Positions 25,414-34,469 of a stretch of DNA of 40,326 nt are shown here, one piece after another. The stretch is from Spirochaetaceae bacterium bin103 (GTDB taxonomy: Bacteria > Spirochaetota > Spirochaetia > SZUA-6 > Bin103). The notes beneath the pieces were generated by a model. The model saw only the letters and a list, made by a program, of their open reading frames with translations, was not told where the DNA came from and ran no database searches. The stretch covers positions 1 through 40,326 of the forward strand of contig MPNH01000050.1 in the NCBI GenBank assembly GCA_002238925.1, read 5' to 3'. The position numbers and the translations under genes are program-made. Every line of letters starts with the position of its first letter. Within the stretch, counting starts at the first letter, position 1.

Positions 25414-27075
25414 CTACCGCGTGCCGGGCAGCGGCCGGGTGATGCGCAGCAGGTGTCCTGGCGCCGGCGCCGGTATGCGCGACACTGCGCCGTCCGGCCA
25501 GGCTATCTCCAGGTCGCCGAGGCCCGCGGTATCGGGGTCGCCGAGGCCGAAGTGCACGCGCGGCGGGTCGCTGGACAGGTAGCCGCTGCTGGCGCGCATC
25601 TCGCGGGTCAGGGTGCCGGCGGCGCTGTGCAGCAGCAGATGGGCGCCAATGGCGCGGTGATTGGCGACGCCCTGCCAGTGCAGCTCCACTTCCAGCGCGG
25701 CGCCGGTGCACAGGCGGTTCTCGAACAGCATTGAGACGGCGGACAGGTTGTTCACCACCACGTCCAGGTCGCCGTCGTTGTCCAGGTCGGCAAAGCTCAT
25801 GCCGCGCCCGCTCTGGGTGGCGTTCAGGCCCCATTCCGGGGCCGCGGCAAAGCGCCCGCCGCCGGTGTTGCGCAGCGCCTGGTTCTCTTCGATCAGGGCG
25901 TCGCCGGGGAGGTGCGAGAACAGCTCGGCGGCGATCATGCCGTTCACCACGTACAGGTCCAGGTAGCCGTCGTTGTCCAGGTCGCCGAACTGCGCCGACC
26001 AGCTCCAGCCGGTGGCGGCGACGCCCACGTCTTCGGCGCGGTCGGCGAAGCGAGCCCCGGCGGCGTTGTCGGTGAGCGAGAAGAACACGTTGGCGGTAAC
26101 CTGCACACCGTCGTTGGGCTGCAGGTGGGCGGTGTCGGTCCAGAACGGGCGCCAGGCCTGATCGACGGTCTCGTTGCGCTCCACCGGTTTCATGTCGGTG
26201 GCCAGCAGTTCGCTGGTGCCGTCGTTGTCCACGTCGCCCTCGGCGAAGCTCATGGTGTTGGTGGGGGTGCGGCTGAACGGCTCCGACCGGGTCCAGCCGT
26301 CGGGGGTGTTCAGGAACACGTCGTCGGGCGGGGCAAAGTCGTTGCCGATCAGGATGTCGCGGCGGCCGTCGCCGTCCAGGTCGGTGAGCCGTATCGCCAG
26401 CGCGTGGGAGCGCCTGCCCAGGCGTTCGAAGGTGAGCAGGCCGCTGCCGTCGTTGGCGTAGTAGAACACGCCGCCGCCCACCACCATGCCGTCCGACAGG
26501 GCGCCGAGCTCGGCGTCGTAGGAGGCGCCCACCAGGTCCAGGTCGCCGTCGGTGTCGAGGTCCGCCCAGGCAATCGAGTAGGCCGGGAACCAGGCGCGGA
26601 ACTCCTCGTCCTCCTTGCGCACGAAGGTGGGGCGGTCGGAGTCCTCGTTCGGGATGGCGCGCCACCACGACGGCAGGCCGCCGGAGTGTGTGAACACCAG
26701 GTCAAGGAGCCCGTCGCCGTCCACGTCCACCGCGTTCACGGCGCGCGTGAGTTCCGCCGTCAGGTCGCCGCGCCGGAACAGCAGGCCGCCCTCGTTCCAC
26801 AGCAGCGAGGTGGGGCCGTGCAGGCCGGCGAACACGATGTCGGTAAGCCCGTCGCCGTTCAGGTCGGCGAGCGCCACCCCGGCGCCGTTGCTCTCGAAGA
26901 AGCTCACCCACTCGTCGGGGCCGCGTGTGTAGTGGGGCAGCGGCGTCATCTCGAAGCTGCCCGTGCATTCGCGCGTATCGGCGGCGAATGGCGCGCTCTC
27001 TACCGTAACCGGGGTGTCGGCACGCGCGGGTGCAGCCGCAGCCAGGAGCGCGAGCGCCAGTGCGGCACCCGCCAT
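25414..27075 (-). CDS. Secreted FG-GAP/VCBS repeat protein with ASPIC/UnbV C terminus (CRTAC1-like), about 553 aa
   Basis: A hydrophobic signal (MAGAALALALLAAAAPARA) is followed by a beta-propeller built of FG-GAP/VCBS repeats. At least seven Ca-binding loops of the DxDxDGxxD type are visible (ADLNGDGLTD, VDVDGDGLLD, ADLDTDGDLD, TDLDGDGRRD, GDVDNDG, GDLDNDGYLD, ADLDNDGDLD). The last 75 residues, with IGAHLLLHSAAG, SSGYLSSDPPRVHFGLG and IAWPDG, form an ASPIC/UnbV domain. Such proteins are exported and are thought to take part in adhesion or binding; no enzyme activity is implied. The start is uncertain. ATG at 27075 gives a compact signal peptide, while GTG at 27111 would add an Arg-rich n-region that may be more natural. 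No Shine-Dalgarno for either. Single gene. Confidence 0.85.
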   Translation of the reverse strand: MAGAALALALLAAAAPARADTPVTVESAPFAADTRECTGSFEMTPLPHYTRGPDEWVSFFESNGAGVALADLNGDGLTDIVFAGLHGPTSLLWNEGGLLFRRGDLTAELTRAVNAVDVDGDGLLDLVFTHSGGLPSWWRAIPNEDSDRPTFVRKEDEEFRAWFPAYSIAWADLDTDGDLDLVGASYDAELGALSDGMVVGGGVFYYANDGSGLLTFERLGRRSHALAIRLTDLDGDGRRDILIGNDFAPPDDVFLNTPDGWTRSEPFSRTPTNTMSFAEGDVDNDGTSELLATDMKPVERNETVDQAWRPFWTDTAHLQPNDGVQVTANVFFSLTDNAAGARFADRAEDVGVAATGWSWSAQFGDLDNDGYLDLYVVNGMIAAELFSHLPGDALIEENQALRNTGGGRFAAAPEWGLNATQSGRGMSFADLDNDGDLDVVVNNLSAVSMLFENRLCTGAALEVELHWQGVANHRAIGAHLLLHSAAGTLTREMRASSGYLSSDPPRVHFGLGDPDTAGLGDLEIAWPDGAVSRIPAPAPGHLLRITRPLPGTR

Positions 27076-27378
27076 GGGCGGCCGTGTTCGACGGCGGGCG
27101 GGCAAGCCCACTCGCGCTGCCGCGCTCAGGTGTGCCAACAACCGGCCGCCGCCCCGGTACGGCGGCGATGTTTCGCCGCCGGCTGCTGGTGTAGCGTCCC
27201 GCACGTTCTTACTCACGCGCCGCGTGCCGCTGCCCGGCCCCGCCACCCGACGAAGTAGCCGTGGGACTGCGCCGCCGGCCTGTTGCCGCCGTGGCCAGTT
27301 CCCTGCGCGGCGCTCCGCCGGCGGCACCAGCGCTGCAGCCGTCCGCTTGCAATGCAGACTGGCTTCCGGGGTACCACC

Positions 27379-28317
27379 CTAAGTCTGCCCGGTCCACGCT
27401 TCTCCGGCGGCGCTCTGGGCAGCGGCGAAAGCGTTGCGCAGAATGGCGACCCGACCGTCTGACAGCGGCCCCTTTTCAGCGGCGGCGATGTTGGCCTTGA
27501 CGTGCGCCGGGTTGGTGGTGCCGATGATGGCCGAGTGCAGGCCCGGCTGCGCGAGCGTGAAGCGCAGTGCGATCTCCGGCCACACCGCCGCCGGATCGCC
27601 GTCGTAGCCGAGGTCGGCGGGCGTGACTCCCATGGCTGCCAGCCGCCCGTGGTAGGTGCTCGCGTAGTCGCCGTAGAAACCGGGCTGCTGCTCGGCCTGT
27701 TTCCAGGCGGCGTTGGCGATTGGCCGCTTGGCGAGTACGCCCAGGTTGCGCTCCCGCGCCACCGCGAGCGCGCCGTCGATGTTGCACTGGTCGGCGATGC
27801 TGATCGAGGTCTCGATCGCCGCCATGTCCGGCTGGCGGGCGGCGTAGGTGGCTGCCTCGTTGTCGCCGGAGTAGCCGAAACAGCGAATCTTGCCGGCGTC
27901 GCGTGCCCGCCGCAGCGCCTCGAACACCTCGCCGCGCTCCAGGACCTCCAGGTCGCAGGAATGCAGCAGCATCACGTCGACGCGGTCGGTGCACATCCTG
28001 CGCAGCGAGCGGTCGATGCTCGACGCGATCAGCGCCGGCGACCAAGCCTCGGCGTCGCCGTCGTCCACCTGGTGGCCGCACTTCGACACCAGCGTGTACT
28101 CATCGCGCCGCTCGCTGATGGCGCGTCCGATCGCCTCCTCCGAGTCGCCGCCGCCGTAGCAGGCGGCGGTGTCGAGCAGGCCGACGCCCAGGTCGAGCAG
28201 CGCGCCGAGCAGCGTGTCGGTTTCGGAGGCGGGAGTGCCGAGCAGGGCGAACGGCGCACCGCCGAACCCCACCGGGGTAGCCGGCAGCCCGGTGCCGCCG
28301 AACGAAATCGTATCCAT
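27379..28317 (-). CDS. Aldo/keto reductase, 312 aa
   Basis: Complete (beta/alpha)8 aldo/keto reductase with the catalytic tetrad visible: Asp49 and Tyr54 in GLLDTAACYGGG, Lys79 in LVSKCGH, His119 in VMLLHSCD. NADPH-binding features near the C terminus include SAIIGTTNPAHVKANI (about 263). It belongs to the sugar dehydrogenase/YhdN-like subgroup by style; the substrate is unknown. ATG at 28317 fits the family N terminus (SFGGTGLPATPVGFGG). There is only a weak G-rich Shine-Dalgarno. Between its stop and the FG-GAP gene start (27076-27378) is about 300 bases of GC-rich sequence without a gene I can support. Confidence 0.92.
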   Translation of the reverse strand: MDTISFGGTGLPATPVGFGGAPFALLGTPASETDTLLGALLDLGVGLLDTAACYGGGDSEEAIGRAISERRDEYTLVSKCGHQVDDGDAEAWSPALIASSIDRSLRRMCTDRVDVMLLHSCDLEVLERGEVFEALRRARDAGKIRCFGYSGDNEAATYAARQPDMAAIETSISIADQCNIDGALAVARERNLGVLAKRPIANAAWKQAEQQPGFYGDYASTYHGRLAAMGVTPADLGYDGDPAAVWPEIALRFTLAQPGLHSAIIGTTNPAHVKANIAAAEKGPLSDGRVAILRNAFAAAQSAAGEAWTGQT

Positions 28318-29087
28318 GGCCCCCAATGGTGGCGCGCCGCGCGGCTGCTGTCCAGATGCCCGGCGCGTACACTCAACCGGTATCGAGGGCCACTATCCGG
28401 TGACCCGTCACGTAGATCCCTCTGGCGATTCCTTCCTCGGCTCTGACCCGCAGCTCCCAAAGTTGACCCCTCCAAGGAGATTGGATTCATTACCCTCGAC
28501 GGTCCGCAACGGGAAGTCGCTGCAGCACTCGGGTTCCAGGTCGGAACCGGCTGGCCGACTGTGGATTCCGGCTAGTGCGACCGCCAACCGCCGCAGGTCG
28601 GCGCGGTCGGTGTCCGTCCCGTTCCCGGCTCCTCGAAGGGCCGCCCCCGCGCGTGCAGCACCCATCATGCGTACCGTGGGCACGCGCAGCAACCTGTCCA
28701 CCAAACCGGGACAAATCCAGGTAGTCCAAGCGGGGACCGTGAGAATCATAGCGAACAGCGACTTGCGCATCTCGAACGAACAGGGCAGTGTTTACATAGG
28801 TTGGATAGCGGTGCTGAGCGCGACACCACCGATGCGCGTGGCGCACACCCGCCACTTTCACCAGTCCGCCCCAGCCGGCAGCTGCCGGCAGTCACACACA
28901 GATGGGTTACCTGTACGACCGCCGCCGGGCGTGGCGGCGCGCATCAAAGGAGGCATGGGATGACACACCCGACCGGATACGACTAGCCGGCACTTCAGGG
29001 TGTCGCCCTCGCTCGACGGGAACGTGGCGAGGGGCCGGCACTGGACTCAGTGCTCTCATACAGTCATTTGAAATGAGGTAGAGAACC
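28318..29087. other. 760-bp gene-free region ahead of the ABC transporter genes
   Basis: No convincing gene is found on either strand. A 37-codon stretch ending at 28576 (containing GFITLDGPQREVAAALGF) reads protein-like but has no start codon and may be a remnant. Near the end, CCCTCGC (29006-29012) pairs with GCGAGGG (29027-29033), and GCACT (29038-29042) with AGTGC (29049-29053). These two hairpins, just before the binding-protein gene, could structure its 5' leader. Confidence 0.4.
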
Positions 29088-30884
29088 ATGCGCAATATGG
29101 TAAGAAAAAGCGTGGCGATCCTGATCGGGCTCGCCCTGACCGCGACCGGCCTGTGGGCCGCTGGCGCAGAGGAAGAGGCACCGGCAACCGCTGCCGACAA
29201 GAAGTACGTCACCGACCCGGTCACCGGCAAGGTGTACACAGCGCCAGAGTATGGCGGGACATTGACCACTGTCAGAGTTAACGACGGCGCCGCCGTCGAT
29301 CCCTATGTTTTCATCGGAGCACATTCCCTGGTCAGCCAGATTGTCGTGGAGAAACTCGGCATGCTGGACTGGGCACTCGATAGGGAAGCGTATCATTTCA
29401 GCGGCGGGTACCTCACACCTGAATGGGCCATGACGGGGGGGCTCGCGGAAAGCTGGGAGCAACCCGACGACACGACTTTTGTGTTCAATATCCGCCCGGG
29501 TGTTCACTGGCATGACAAGCCACCGATGAACGGGCGGGAGTTAACCGCCGAGGATGTAGAACACTCCTTTCAACGCTATCTGGGCCTCTGGGACTTCGCC
29601 GACGCCGGACCTGGCGTCTATACGGGTGACTTCGGAGCCTTGGCTTGGGAATCGATAGAGGCCACTGGCAAGTATACCCTTGAAATGAAGCTGAAGGAAC
29701 CAAATATCCGTGCGATGGGCCTCATCCTGGACTGGTACCATAATATGGTATATCCTCCCGAGGTGCTTGCCGAACACGGCGACATTTCCGATTGGACGAA
29801 TCTGGTGGGTACCGGGCCTTATGAGCTGACGGACTGGGTAAAGGGCAGCTCTCTCGAGTTTACCAGGAACCCCAACTACTGGGGATTCGACCCAAAATAT
29901 CCGGAAAACCGCCTGCCCTATGTTGACAAGGTAGAGGCTCTCATTATCCCGGAAGCGGCAACACGTCTGGCCGGTCTGCGCGCCGGCACGATCGATTATA
30001 TCGGGCACGCGGGCTCCACGCAACTGTTCGAGATCAACCAGGCGCTAAGTCTTCAGCGGACCAACCCTGAACTCAAGATGTACCCTTGGTCACAACGATC
30101 GGATAATGCTGCTTCAATGAACGTAACCAGGCCGCCATTTGACGACATCAGAGTGCGCCACGCCCTGCAGATGGCACTGGACCTCGAGACGATGAACGAT
30201 TCCTACTTCAAGGGCTTTGGGGACACGATTCCCCGGGGAATTGTTGGCAGGAGATTCCCTGGGTTCGCGACCCCGTATGAGGAGTGGTCAGATGAGCTCA
30301 AGGGATACTTTGCCTACGACCCCGTCGGAGCCGGGGAGCTCCTCGATGAGGCGGGTTATCCGCGCGGCGCCGACGGCATCAGATTCAAGACTACCTATCT
30401 GCACTTCGATCGGTTTGCTTTGAGCTGGACGGAACTCATGGCCGCGTACTGGCGCGAGATTGGCATTGAGGTAGATATTCAGACGCCTGCCCGACCCGAA
30501 TACAACGCCAGGAGGAATGCCGCGGATTGGGACATGATTTCGACATCTACGGGCATCGAGGCTGACCCAATGTGGCAAATAGGTATTTTTTACTCAAAGG
30601 GCCCCCACGCGCGCACGGTCGTCGACGCTCAATATGATGCCTGGTACGAAGCTGCGCTAGCCACGACCGACATCGAAGAGCAAAAACGGCTGATCAATCA
30701 GATGGACACGCGAGCGATAGAGCAGCATTGGGACATCTGGGGACCTTCAGCACCACAGTATAACGTGGTCCAGCCGTGGGTAATGGGTTACGACGGCGAA
30801 GGCGTCCTCGGAGGAGGGACGAATTATCACATATTCAAATACCTCTGGATCGATAGCGAACTAAAGGCAGCTCTGGGTCACTAG
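29088..30884 (+). CDS. ABC transporter substrate-binding protein, family 5 (peptide/oligosaccharide type), 598 aa
   Basis: The signal peptide (KSVAILIGLALTATGLWAAG) is followed by an acidic mature start with EEEAPA. No lipobox Cys is seen, so the protein should be released to the periplasm by signal peptidase I. The body is an SBP_bac_5 domain: FVFNIRPGVHWHDKPPMNGR then TAEDVEHSFQRYL (about residues 130-160), LVGTGPYELTDWVKGSSLEF, RNPNYWG, and DIRVRHALQMALDLETMN. Members bind peptides, nickel, opines or oligosaccharides; the ligand is not clear. A GAGG lies about 12 bases before the ATG. It is the first gene of a three-gene transporter unit. Base use is less GC-rich than that of the flanking genes. 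Confidence 0.92.
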   Translation: MRNMVRKSVAILIGLALTATGLWAAGAEEEAPATAADKKYVTDPVTGKVYTAPEYGGTLTTVRVNDGAAVDPYVFIGAHSLVSQIVVEKLGMLDWALDREAYHFSGGYLTPEWAMTGGLAESWEQPDDTTFVFNIRPGVHWHDKPPMNGRELTAEDVEHSFQRYLGLWDFADAGPGVYTGDFGALAWESIEATGKYTLEMKLKEPNIRAMGLILDWYHNMVYPPEVLAEHGDISDWTNLVGTGPYELTDWVKGSSLEFTRNPNYWGFDPKYPENRLPYVDKVEALIIPEAATRLAGLRAGTIDYIGHAGSTQLFEINQALSLQRTNPELKMYPWSQRSDNAASMNVTRPPFDDIRVRHALQMALDLETMNDSYFKGFGDTIPRGIVGRRFPGFATPYEEWSDELKGYFAYDPVGAGELLDEAGYPRGADGIRFKTTYLHFDRFALSWTELMAAYWREIGIEVDIQTPARPEYNARRNAADWDMISTSTGIEADPMWQIGIFYSKGPHARTVVDAQYDAWYEAALATTDIEEQKRLINQMDTRAIEQHWDIWGPSAPQYNVVQPWVMGYDGEGVLGGGTNYHIFKYLWIDSELKAALGH

Positions 30885-30916
30885 AGCGTCCATCCTATCC
30901 GGCTGACCATAGGGGA

Positions 30917-30959
30917 GGGGAGCTGCGAGGCCGCGCACGAGCGCGCTTCGCAGCCCCTT
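30917..30959 (+). terminator. Intercistronic hairpin after the binding-protein gene
   Basis: GCTGCGA (30922-30928) pairs with TCGCAGC (30948-30954), extended by GC-rich inner pairing (GCGC/GCGC) and outer GGGG/CCCC, and ends in CCCCTTT. In transporter operons such a hairpin commonly acts as a partial terminator and a 3' mRNA stabiliser, giving more binding protein than permease. Confidence 0.6.
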
Positions 30960-30996
30960 TGCTCAAAGACGCGGAAATCGCAATGCGTTGTATTAC

Positions 30997-31962
30997 ATGA
31001 GCGCCTATATCATCAGACGATTATTGCTGATTATCCCCACGCTCTTTATTCTGACGATCCTCGTCTTTCTCTCGGTACGCTTCATACCTGGCGACATCGT
31101 AGATCTAATCGAAGGTAGCATGGAGTACATGAGTGCGGGTATGGAGGAGATAGATCGTGAGGCTGTTGAGCGTATGCTGGGATTGGATGTGCCTGTCTGG
31201 ATGCAGTATGGACGCTGGATGGGAGATATTCTTCTTCATGGAACCCTTGGAGAATCCATGCTTGGCGGGTCTACCATCGAGAAGGAGATACTAGACAGGC
31301 TGCCAACGACCATTCAGCTTGGCCTTATGGCGCTTGGAATCGCCTTGGTGATAGCGCTGCCAGTGGGCATCTATTCCGCGACTCGCCACGATACGTTCGC
31401 CGACTACGTGGGGCGCTCGGTGGCCATAATAGGTCTGTCCACGCCAAATTTTTGGCTAGGAATTATGGTCATGATATTCCCGGCGATCTGGTGGGGCTGG
31501 TCGCCATCGATGAAGCTTATTCCTTTCACGGAAGATCCGCTCGGAAATATAGGAATGTTCCTTATTCCCAGTGTGATTCTGGGGACGGCCCTGTCTGCGG
31601 GCACTATGCGAATGACCCGCACCATGATGCTGGAGGTGCTCAGGCAGGACTACATTAGGACGGCGTGGTCGAAGGGTCTCAAGGAAAGGGCAGTCATTGT
31701 GAGACACGCCATCAAGAATGCCATCATACCGGTGGTTACCTTGGTAGGAATGCAGTTGCCTTTGCTGGTGAGTGGCTCCGTCATCATGGAGAATATTTTC
31801 AACCTGCCGGGTCTGGGTCGTCTCATGTTGGATGCGCTCAGTCAGAGAGACTACCCGATGGTTTCCGGTATCAACTTGTTCTTTGGTGTCGTTGTCATAG
31901 GCGCTAATCTAGCGATAGACTTGGTCTACCATTATCTTGACCCAAGAGTCCGTTACGAATAG
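30997..31962 (+). CDS. ABC transporter permease, DppB/OppB type, 321 aa
   Basis: The N terminus YIIRRLLLIIPTLFILTILVF is the usual first helix of DppB-like permeases, followed by RFIPGD and a long periplasmic loop. Five more helices carry the inner-membrane domain. The EAA loop (YIRTAWSKGLKERAVIVRHA, about residues 215-235) contacts the ATPase, and NLPGLGRLMLDALSQRDYP and the C-terminal DLVYHYLDPRVRYE are family hallmarks. ATG at 30997 is preferred to TTG at 30988; neither has a good Shine-Dalgarno. A 5-codon reading frame (30983-31000) overlaps the start in another frame. It sits 112 bases after the binding-protein gene and 13 bases before the second permease. Confidence 0.92.
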   Translation: MSAYIIRRLLLIIPTLFILTILVFLSVRFIPGDIVDLIEGSMEYMSAGMEEIDREAVERMLGLDVPVWMQYGRWMGDILLHGTLGESMLGGSTIEKEILDRLPTTIQLGLMALGIALVIALPVGIYSATRHDTFADYVGRSVAIIGLSTPNFWLGIMVMIFPAIWWGWSPSMKLIPFTEDPLGNIGMFLIPSVILGTALSAGTMRMTRTMMLEVLRQDYIRTAWSKGLKERAVIVRHAIKNAIIPVVTLVGMQLPLLVSGSVIMENIFNLPGLGRLMLDALSQRDYPMVSGINLFFGVVVIGANLAIDLVYHYLDPRVRYE

Positions 31963-31975
31963 ACGGAGGAGCACA

Positions 31976-32914
31976 ATGGGGGTACGTGACACGTCAGGAA
32001 TACGATCAGGAATGGGTATGCTGAGAAGGCGTACCGGGCTGGATGATTTCCTCATCAGGCTGTGGCAGACCAAACCGTTGGGCACTGCCTGCGGGATTTT
32101 CGTTTTGATACTGGTTTTTGTTGCTATCTTTGCCGATGTATTGGCTCCTTTTCCATACTATCAAGTGCACCCGCTAGATACGCTGCAGGCGTCGTCGACC
32201 CGATATCTCTTAGGTACCGACCAGTTGGGGCGAGATTTCTTGAGCCGCATTCTCTACGGTGCTCGTCTTTCAATAGCGGTCGGTCTGTCAGCGACTGCCC
32301 TGAACGTCGTCGTCGCTGTATTGGTAGGCGGTATTTCCGGATTCCTTGGCGGTAAATTTGACCTGGCTGTGCAGAGATTTGTCGATGCCTGGATGGCTTT
32401 CCCGGGGTTGCTCCTACTGTTGACGATCATGTCCCTGGTCGGGCGGGGTGTGCCACAGATAATCCTTGTCCTCGGGATATCAGGAGGCATCGGCGCCTCG
32501 AGGATCGTCAGAAGCGCCGTGATTGGCATCAAGGAGAATGTCTACTTTCAGGCCGCGGAAGCGATCGGTAGTCCAAAGGGGAAGACGCTCGTTCGTCATG
32601 TCCTGCCGAATATTGCGGCTCCCGTGATTACGATATTCAGTATAAACATCGGGGGGGTGATCATGTCTGAAGCTTCTTTGAGCTTCCTCGGATTCGGTCT
32701 GCCAGCCCAGATCCCCAGTTGGGGTGGTCTGCTCAGTCGGGAAGGACGCATCTATATGGAGATGGCGCCGTGGCTGGCTCTCTGGCCTGGCCTGTTCCTG
32801 ACTGTTACCGTCTACAGCCTAAACATGTTCGGCGACGCGGTGCGGGATCTGCTCGACCCGAGGCTGCGGGGTGGTGGAGGACGCCTTGGTGCCGAAGCCG
32901 CCAGAGCGGTTTAG
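31976..32914 (+). CDS. ABC transporter permease, DppC/OppC type, 312 aa
   Basis: Partner permease of the DppB-like protein. An N-terminal cytoplasmic part and first helix (GIFVLILVFVAIFADVLAPF, about residues 42-61) are followed by the family segment YLLGTDQLGRDFLSRILYGA (about 79-98), a permease core of five helices, an EAA loop (QAAEAIGSPKGKTLVRHVLP, about 200) and ASLSFLGFGLPAQIPSWGG. The C terminus DAVRDLLDPRL is typical. ATG at 31976 is set by GGAGGA (31965-31970) 5 bases upstream. No DppD/DppF-type ATPase genes follow in the window, so the transporter must use ATPases encoded elsewhere or is incomplete. The 170 bases after it hold no gene. Confidence 0.93.
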   Translation: MGVRDTSGIRSGMGMLRRRTGLDDFLIRLWQTKPLGTACGIFVLILVFVAIFADVLAPFPYYQVHPLDTLQASSTRYLLGTDQLGRDFLSRILYGARLSIAVGLSATALNVVVAVLVGGISGFLGGKFDLAVQRFVDAWMAFPGLLLLLTIMSLVGRGVPQIILVLGISGGIGASRIVRSAVIGIKENVYFQAAEAIGSPKGKTLVRHVLPNIAAPVITIFSINIGGVIMSEASLSFLGFGLPAQIPSWGGLLSREGRIYMEMAPWLALWPGLFLTVTVYSLNMFGDAVRDLLDPRLRGGGGRLGAEAARAV

Positions 32915-33085
32915 AGAGCCCGCATGCGGGGTGCACGCCGATCTTGTTGCCCGCCAGGCGGGGGGGTGCCAAACCCCGCCAAGTAGAGTTGCCACGCCGC
33001 GCCACGGTGTGCTGCCCGGGTAGCGCCAGAAGATTGTCGCCGGTGGCGGGTACTGGATCTGGATTCGACCGACGACACGTGCTGC

Positions 33086-33630
33086 TTAGCCATATAGATC
33101 TACCGGTTCCTCGTTGAAGTTGCGGGTGTTGCGGTTGATCGGGTTGCAGTCGGCGAAGCGGTAGCCGGCGAGCGGCTTGTTGTCGGCGTCGCGCAGTTCC
33201 ACCCGGATGCTGCCGTAGGTGCCGTCGTCGCCGCTGTGGTGGCCGCTGATGTCGCGCCGCGGATCGGCGTTCACCAGCAGTTCGCCGCCCGGCCAGGTGA
33301 CCGGCTTGGTCAGTATCGCGCCGGGCTGTTCACCGCTGTACATGGAACAGAACCCGTCGATGCGCAGCGTGGCCAGGCCAATCGCCCCGTACGCCTCCGG
33401 GAACTGCGCGCCGTGACCGCCGGCCCTGCCGGAGTAGTAGAACCGCGCAGCACCGTCCCATACAGGCAGGGGCAGTCGCCCTCCCACGGGTATTTGCGCT
33501 CCATTACCGGCTTGGGATACTTCTGCGGCTGATGCCACACCCGCTGCACCCGTACGTGGTCGTCGATCAGGCGGTCGTCGAGGAAGAGCTGGCTGTTGCG
33601 CAGGTCTCTGGAATGGGCTTCGTCCGTCAT
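33086..33630 (-). pseudogene. Remnant of a larger protein: N- and C-terminal pieces joined in different frames
   Basis: From the ATG at 33630 (GGAGGAC Shine-Dalgarno 5 bases upstream) one frame reads SQLFLDDRLIDDHVRVQRVW, then HQPQKYPKPVMERKYPWEG and LYGTVL. This N-terminal pattern belongs to large, unnamed, glycosidase-like proteins. Near 33440-33450 the coding sense moves to a second frame with RFYYSGRAGGHGAQFPEAYG, AIGLATLRIDGFCSM and a C terminus ending at 33086. In full-length relatives, as I recall them, these blocks are several hundred residues apart, so the middle has been deleted with a frame change. Only about 180 codons remain. Not functional as it stands. Confidence 0.65.
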
Positions 33631-33683
33631 CGGTGTCCTCCAGTTGTGTCGTGGCGATGTGGGCGCATGTCGGGTCTGCCGGC

Positions 33684-34121
33684 TCAGTCGGGGATGTAAC
33701 GCTCCGGGGTGAACGGGGGCCCGACGAGGTTGTAGGCCGCGAACTCCGACCCCCAGATCAGCTTGGTCGGGCCGAAGGCGTCGTAGAGCAGCCGGATCAC
33801 CTCGTCGCCCGCTCCGTAGTTGACGATGTTGGTGAGGATTTCGGTGTGCACGTCGTAGCCGTTCACCACCCGCGCGAACACCTCGGGAATGCCGTTCTCC
33901 ACGTATAAAGCCAGCACGCCGTTGGTCAGCACCACGCGGATGCCCGGGAACTTCCGCAGCACCGCCACCAGCTTGGGGATGAACTCATCGTAGACATTGC
34001 CGAACGGGCCGCCGATGTACATCACCACGCCCAGCGCCTACTTCATGGTCGCGGCCGAGCTGTCCAGGTCCCAGTCCGCCTCGCAGCGCACGCTCACGTG
34101 GGTATGACTGTCGATGATCAT
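33684..34121 (-). pseudogene. Amidohydrolase (TIM-barrel, amidohydrolase_2-like) remnant with an in-frame stop and a deletion
   Basis: An excellent AAGGAG Shine-Dalgarno lies 8 bases before the ATG at 34121. The frame begins MIIDSHTHVSVRCEADWDLD; Asp-Ser-His-Thr-His is the metal-binding HxH of amidohydrolases. A TAG stop at 34038-34040 breaks it after 27 codons. The same frame then continues without interruption to 33684 with AVLRKFPGIRVVLTNG and LLYDAFGPTKLIWGSEFAAY, the last containing the C-terminal metal-site region. About 145 codons remain, against roughly 280-300 for the family, so the middle of the barrel is missing as well. Confidence 0.7.
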
Positions 34122-34135
34122 GGTCGATCTCCTTG

Positions 34136-34240
34136 CTATGAAAGGACGGTGGGTTGGACCTGCAGCGGCAAATCCCGCCAGTAGTACCTGAGCGGGTCGT
34201 CCGGCGGCCAGTCGGCGTACAGTTCGTCCCATCTCCGAGC
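34136..34240 (-). pseudogene. C-terminal remnant of an unidentified gene
   Basis: After a stop in the same frame near 34280, the minus strand reads TARRWDELYADWPPDDPLRY, then YWRDLPLQVQPTVLS, before a TAG at 34136-34138. It has the composition of a real protein end, no start codon, and sits right before the Shine-Dalgarno of the amidohydrolase remnant. The parent family is not recognised. The rest of the region up to 34469 holds no gene apart from a small hairpin. Confidence 0.4.
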
Positions 34241-34346
34241 CGTCGGCCAGCGCTCCGTGGTCGCGCTGGTCGGCGGTCTATCGGTTCAGCGCCACCGGCG
34301 GTGAACTCGGTGGTGTCGTCTGCGCCTCTGCCATCAGCCAAGAGTT

Positions 34347-34363
34347 ACCACCGGCGCGGTGGT
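34347..34363. other. 7-bp hairpin downstream of the PIN toxin gene
   Basis: ACCACCG and CGGTGGT pair perfectly around a 3-base loop. There is no T tract on either side, so a terminator role is only a guess. Confidence 0.35.
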
Positions 34364-34469
34364 TGAGCAACAGGCGATCCCAAGACCGCCCGAAACCGTG
34401 TGCGCCAGGTCCCTGGGCGCCGCAGTCTTGGCCGAAGGCGGTGATCCGAGGCTTCGACCTACGCCAGAA

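Noticed and set aside
28450..28576. Short protein-like stretch (GFITLDGPQREVAAALGF)
   Set aside because: No start codon, no Shine-Dalgarno and no family recognised; kept only as a note in the gene-free region.
28408..28770. 120-codon minus-strand reading frame starting MRKSLFAMILTVPAW
   Set aside because: Only the first residues look hydrophobic; the rest has random composition for GC-rich DNA, and there is no Shine-Dalgarno.
30983..31000. Five-codon upstream reading frame overlapping the permease start
   Set aside because: Such short frames are common by chance and there is no sign of attenuation structure.
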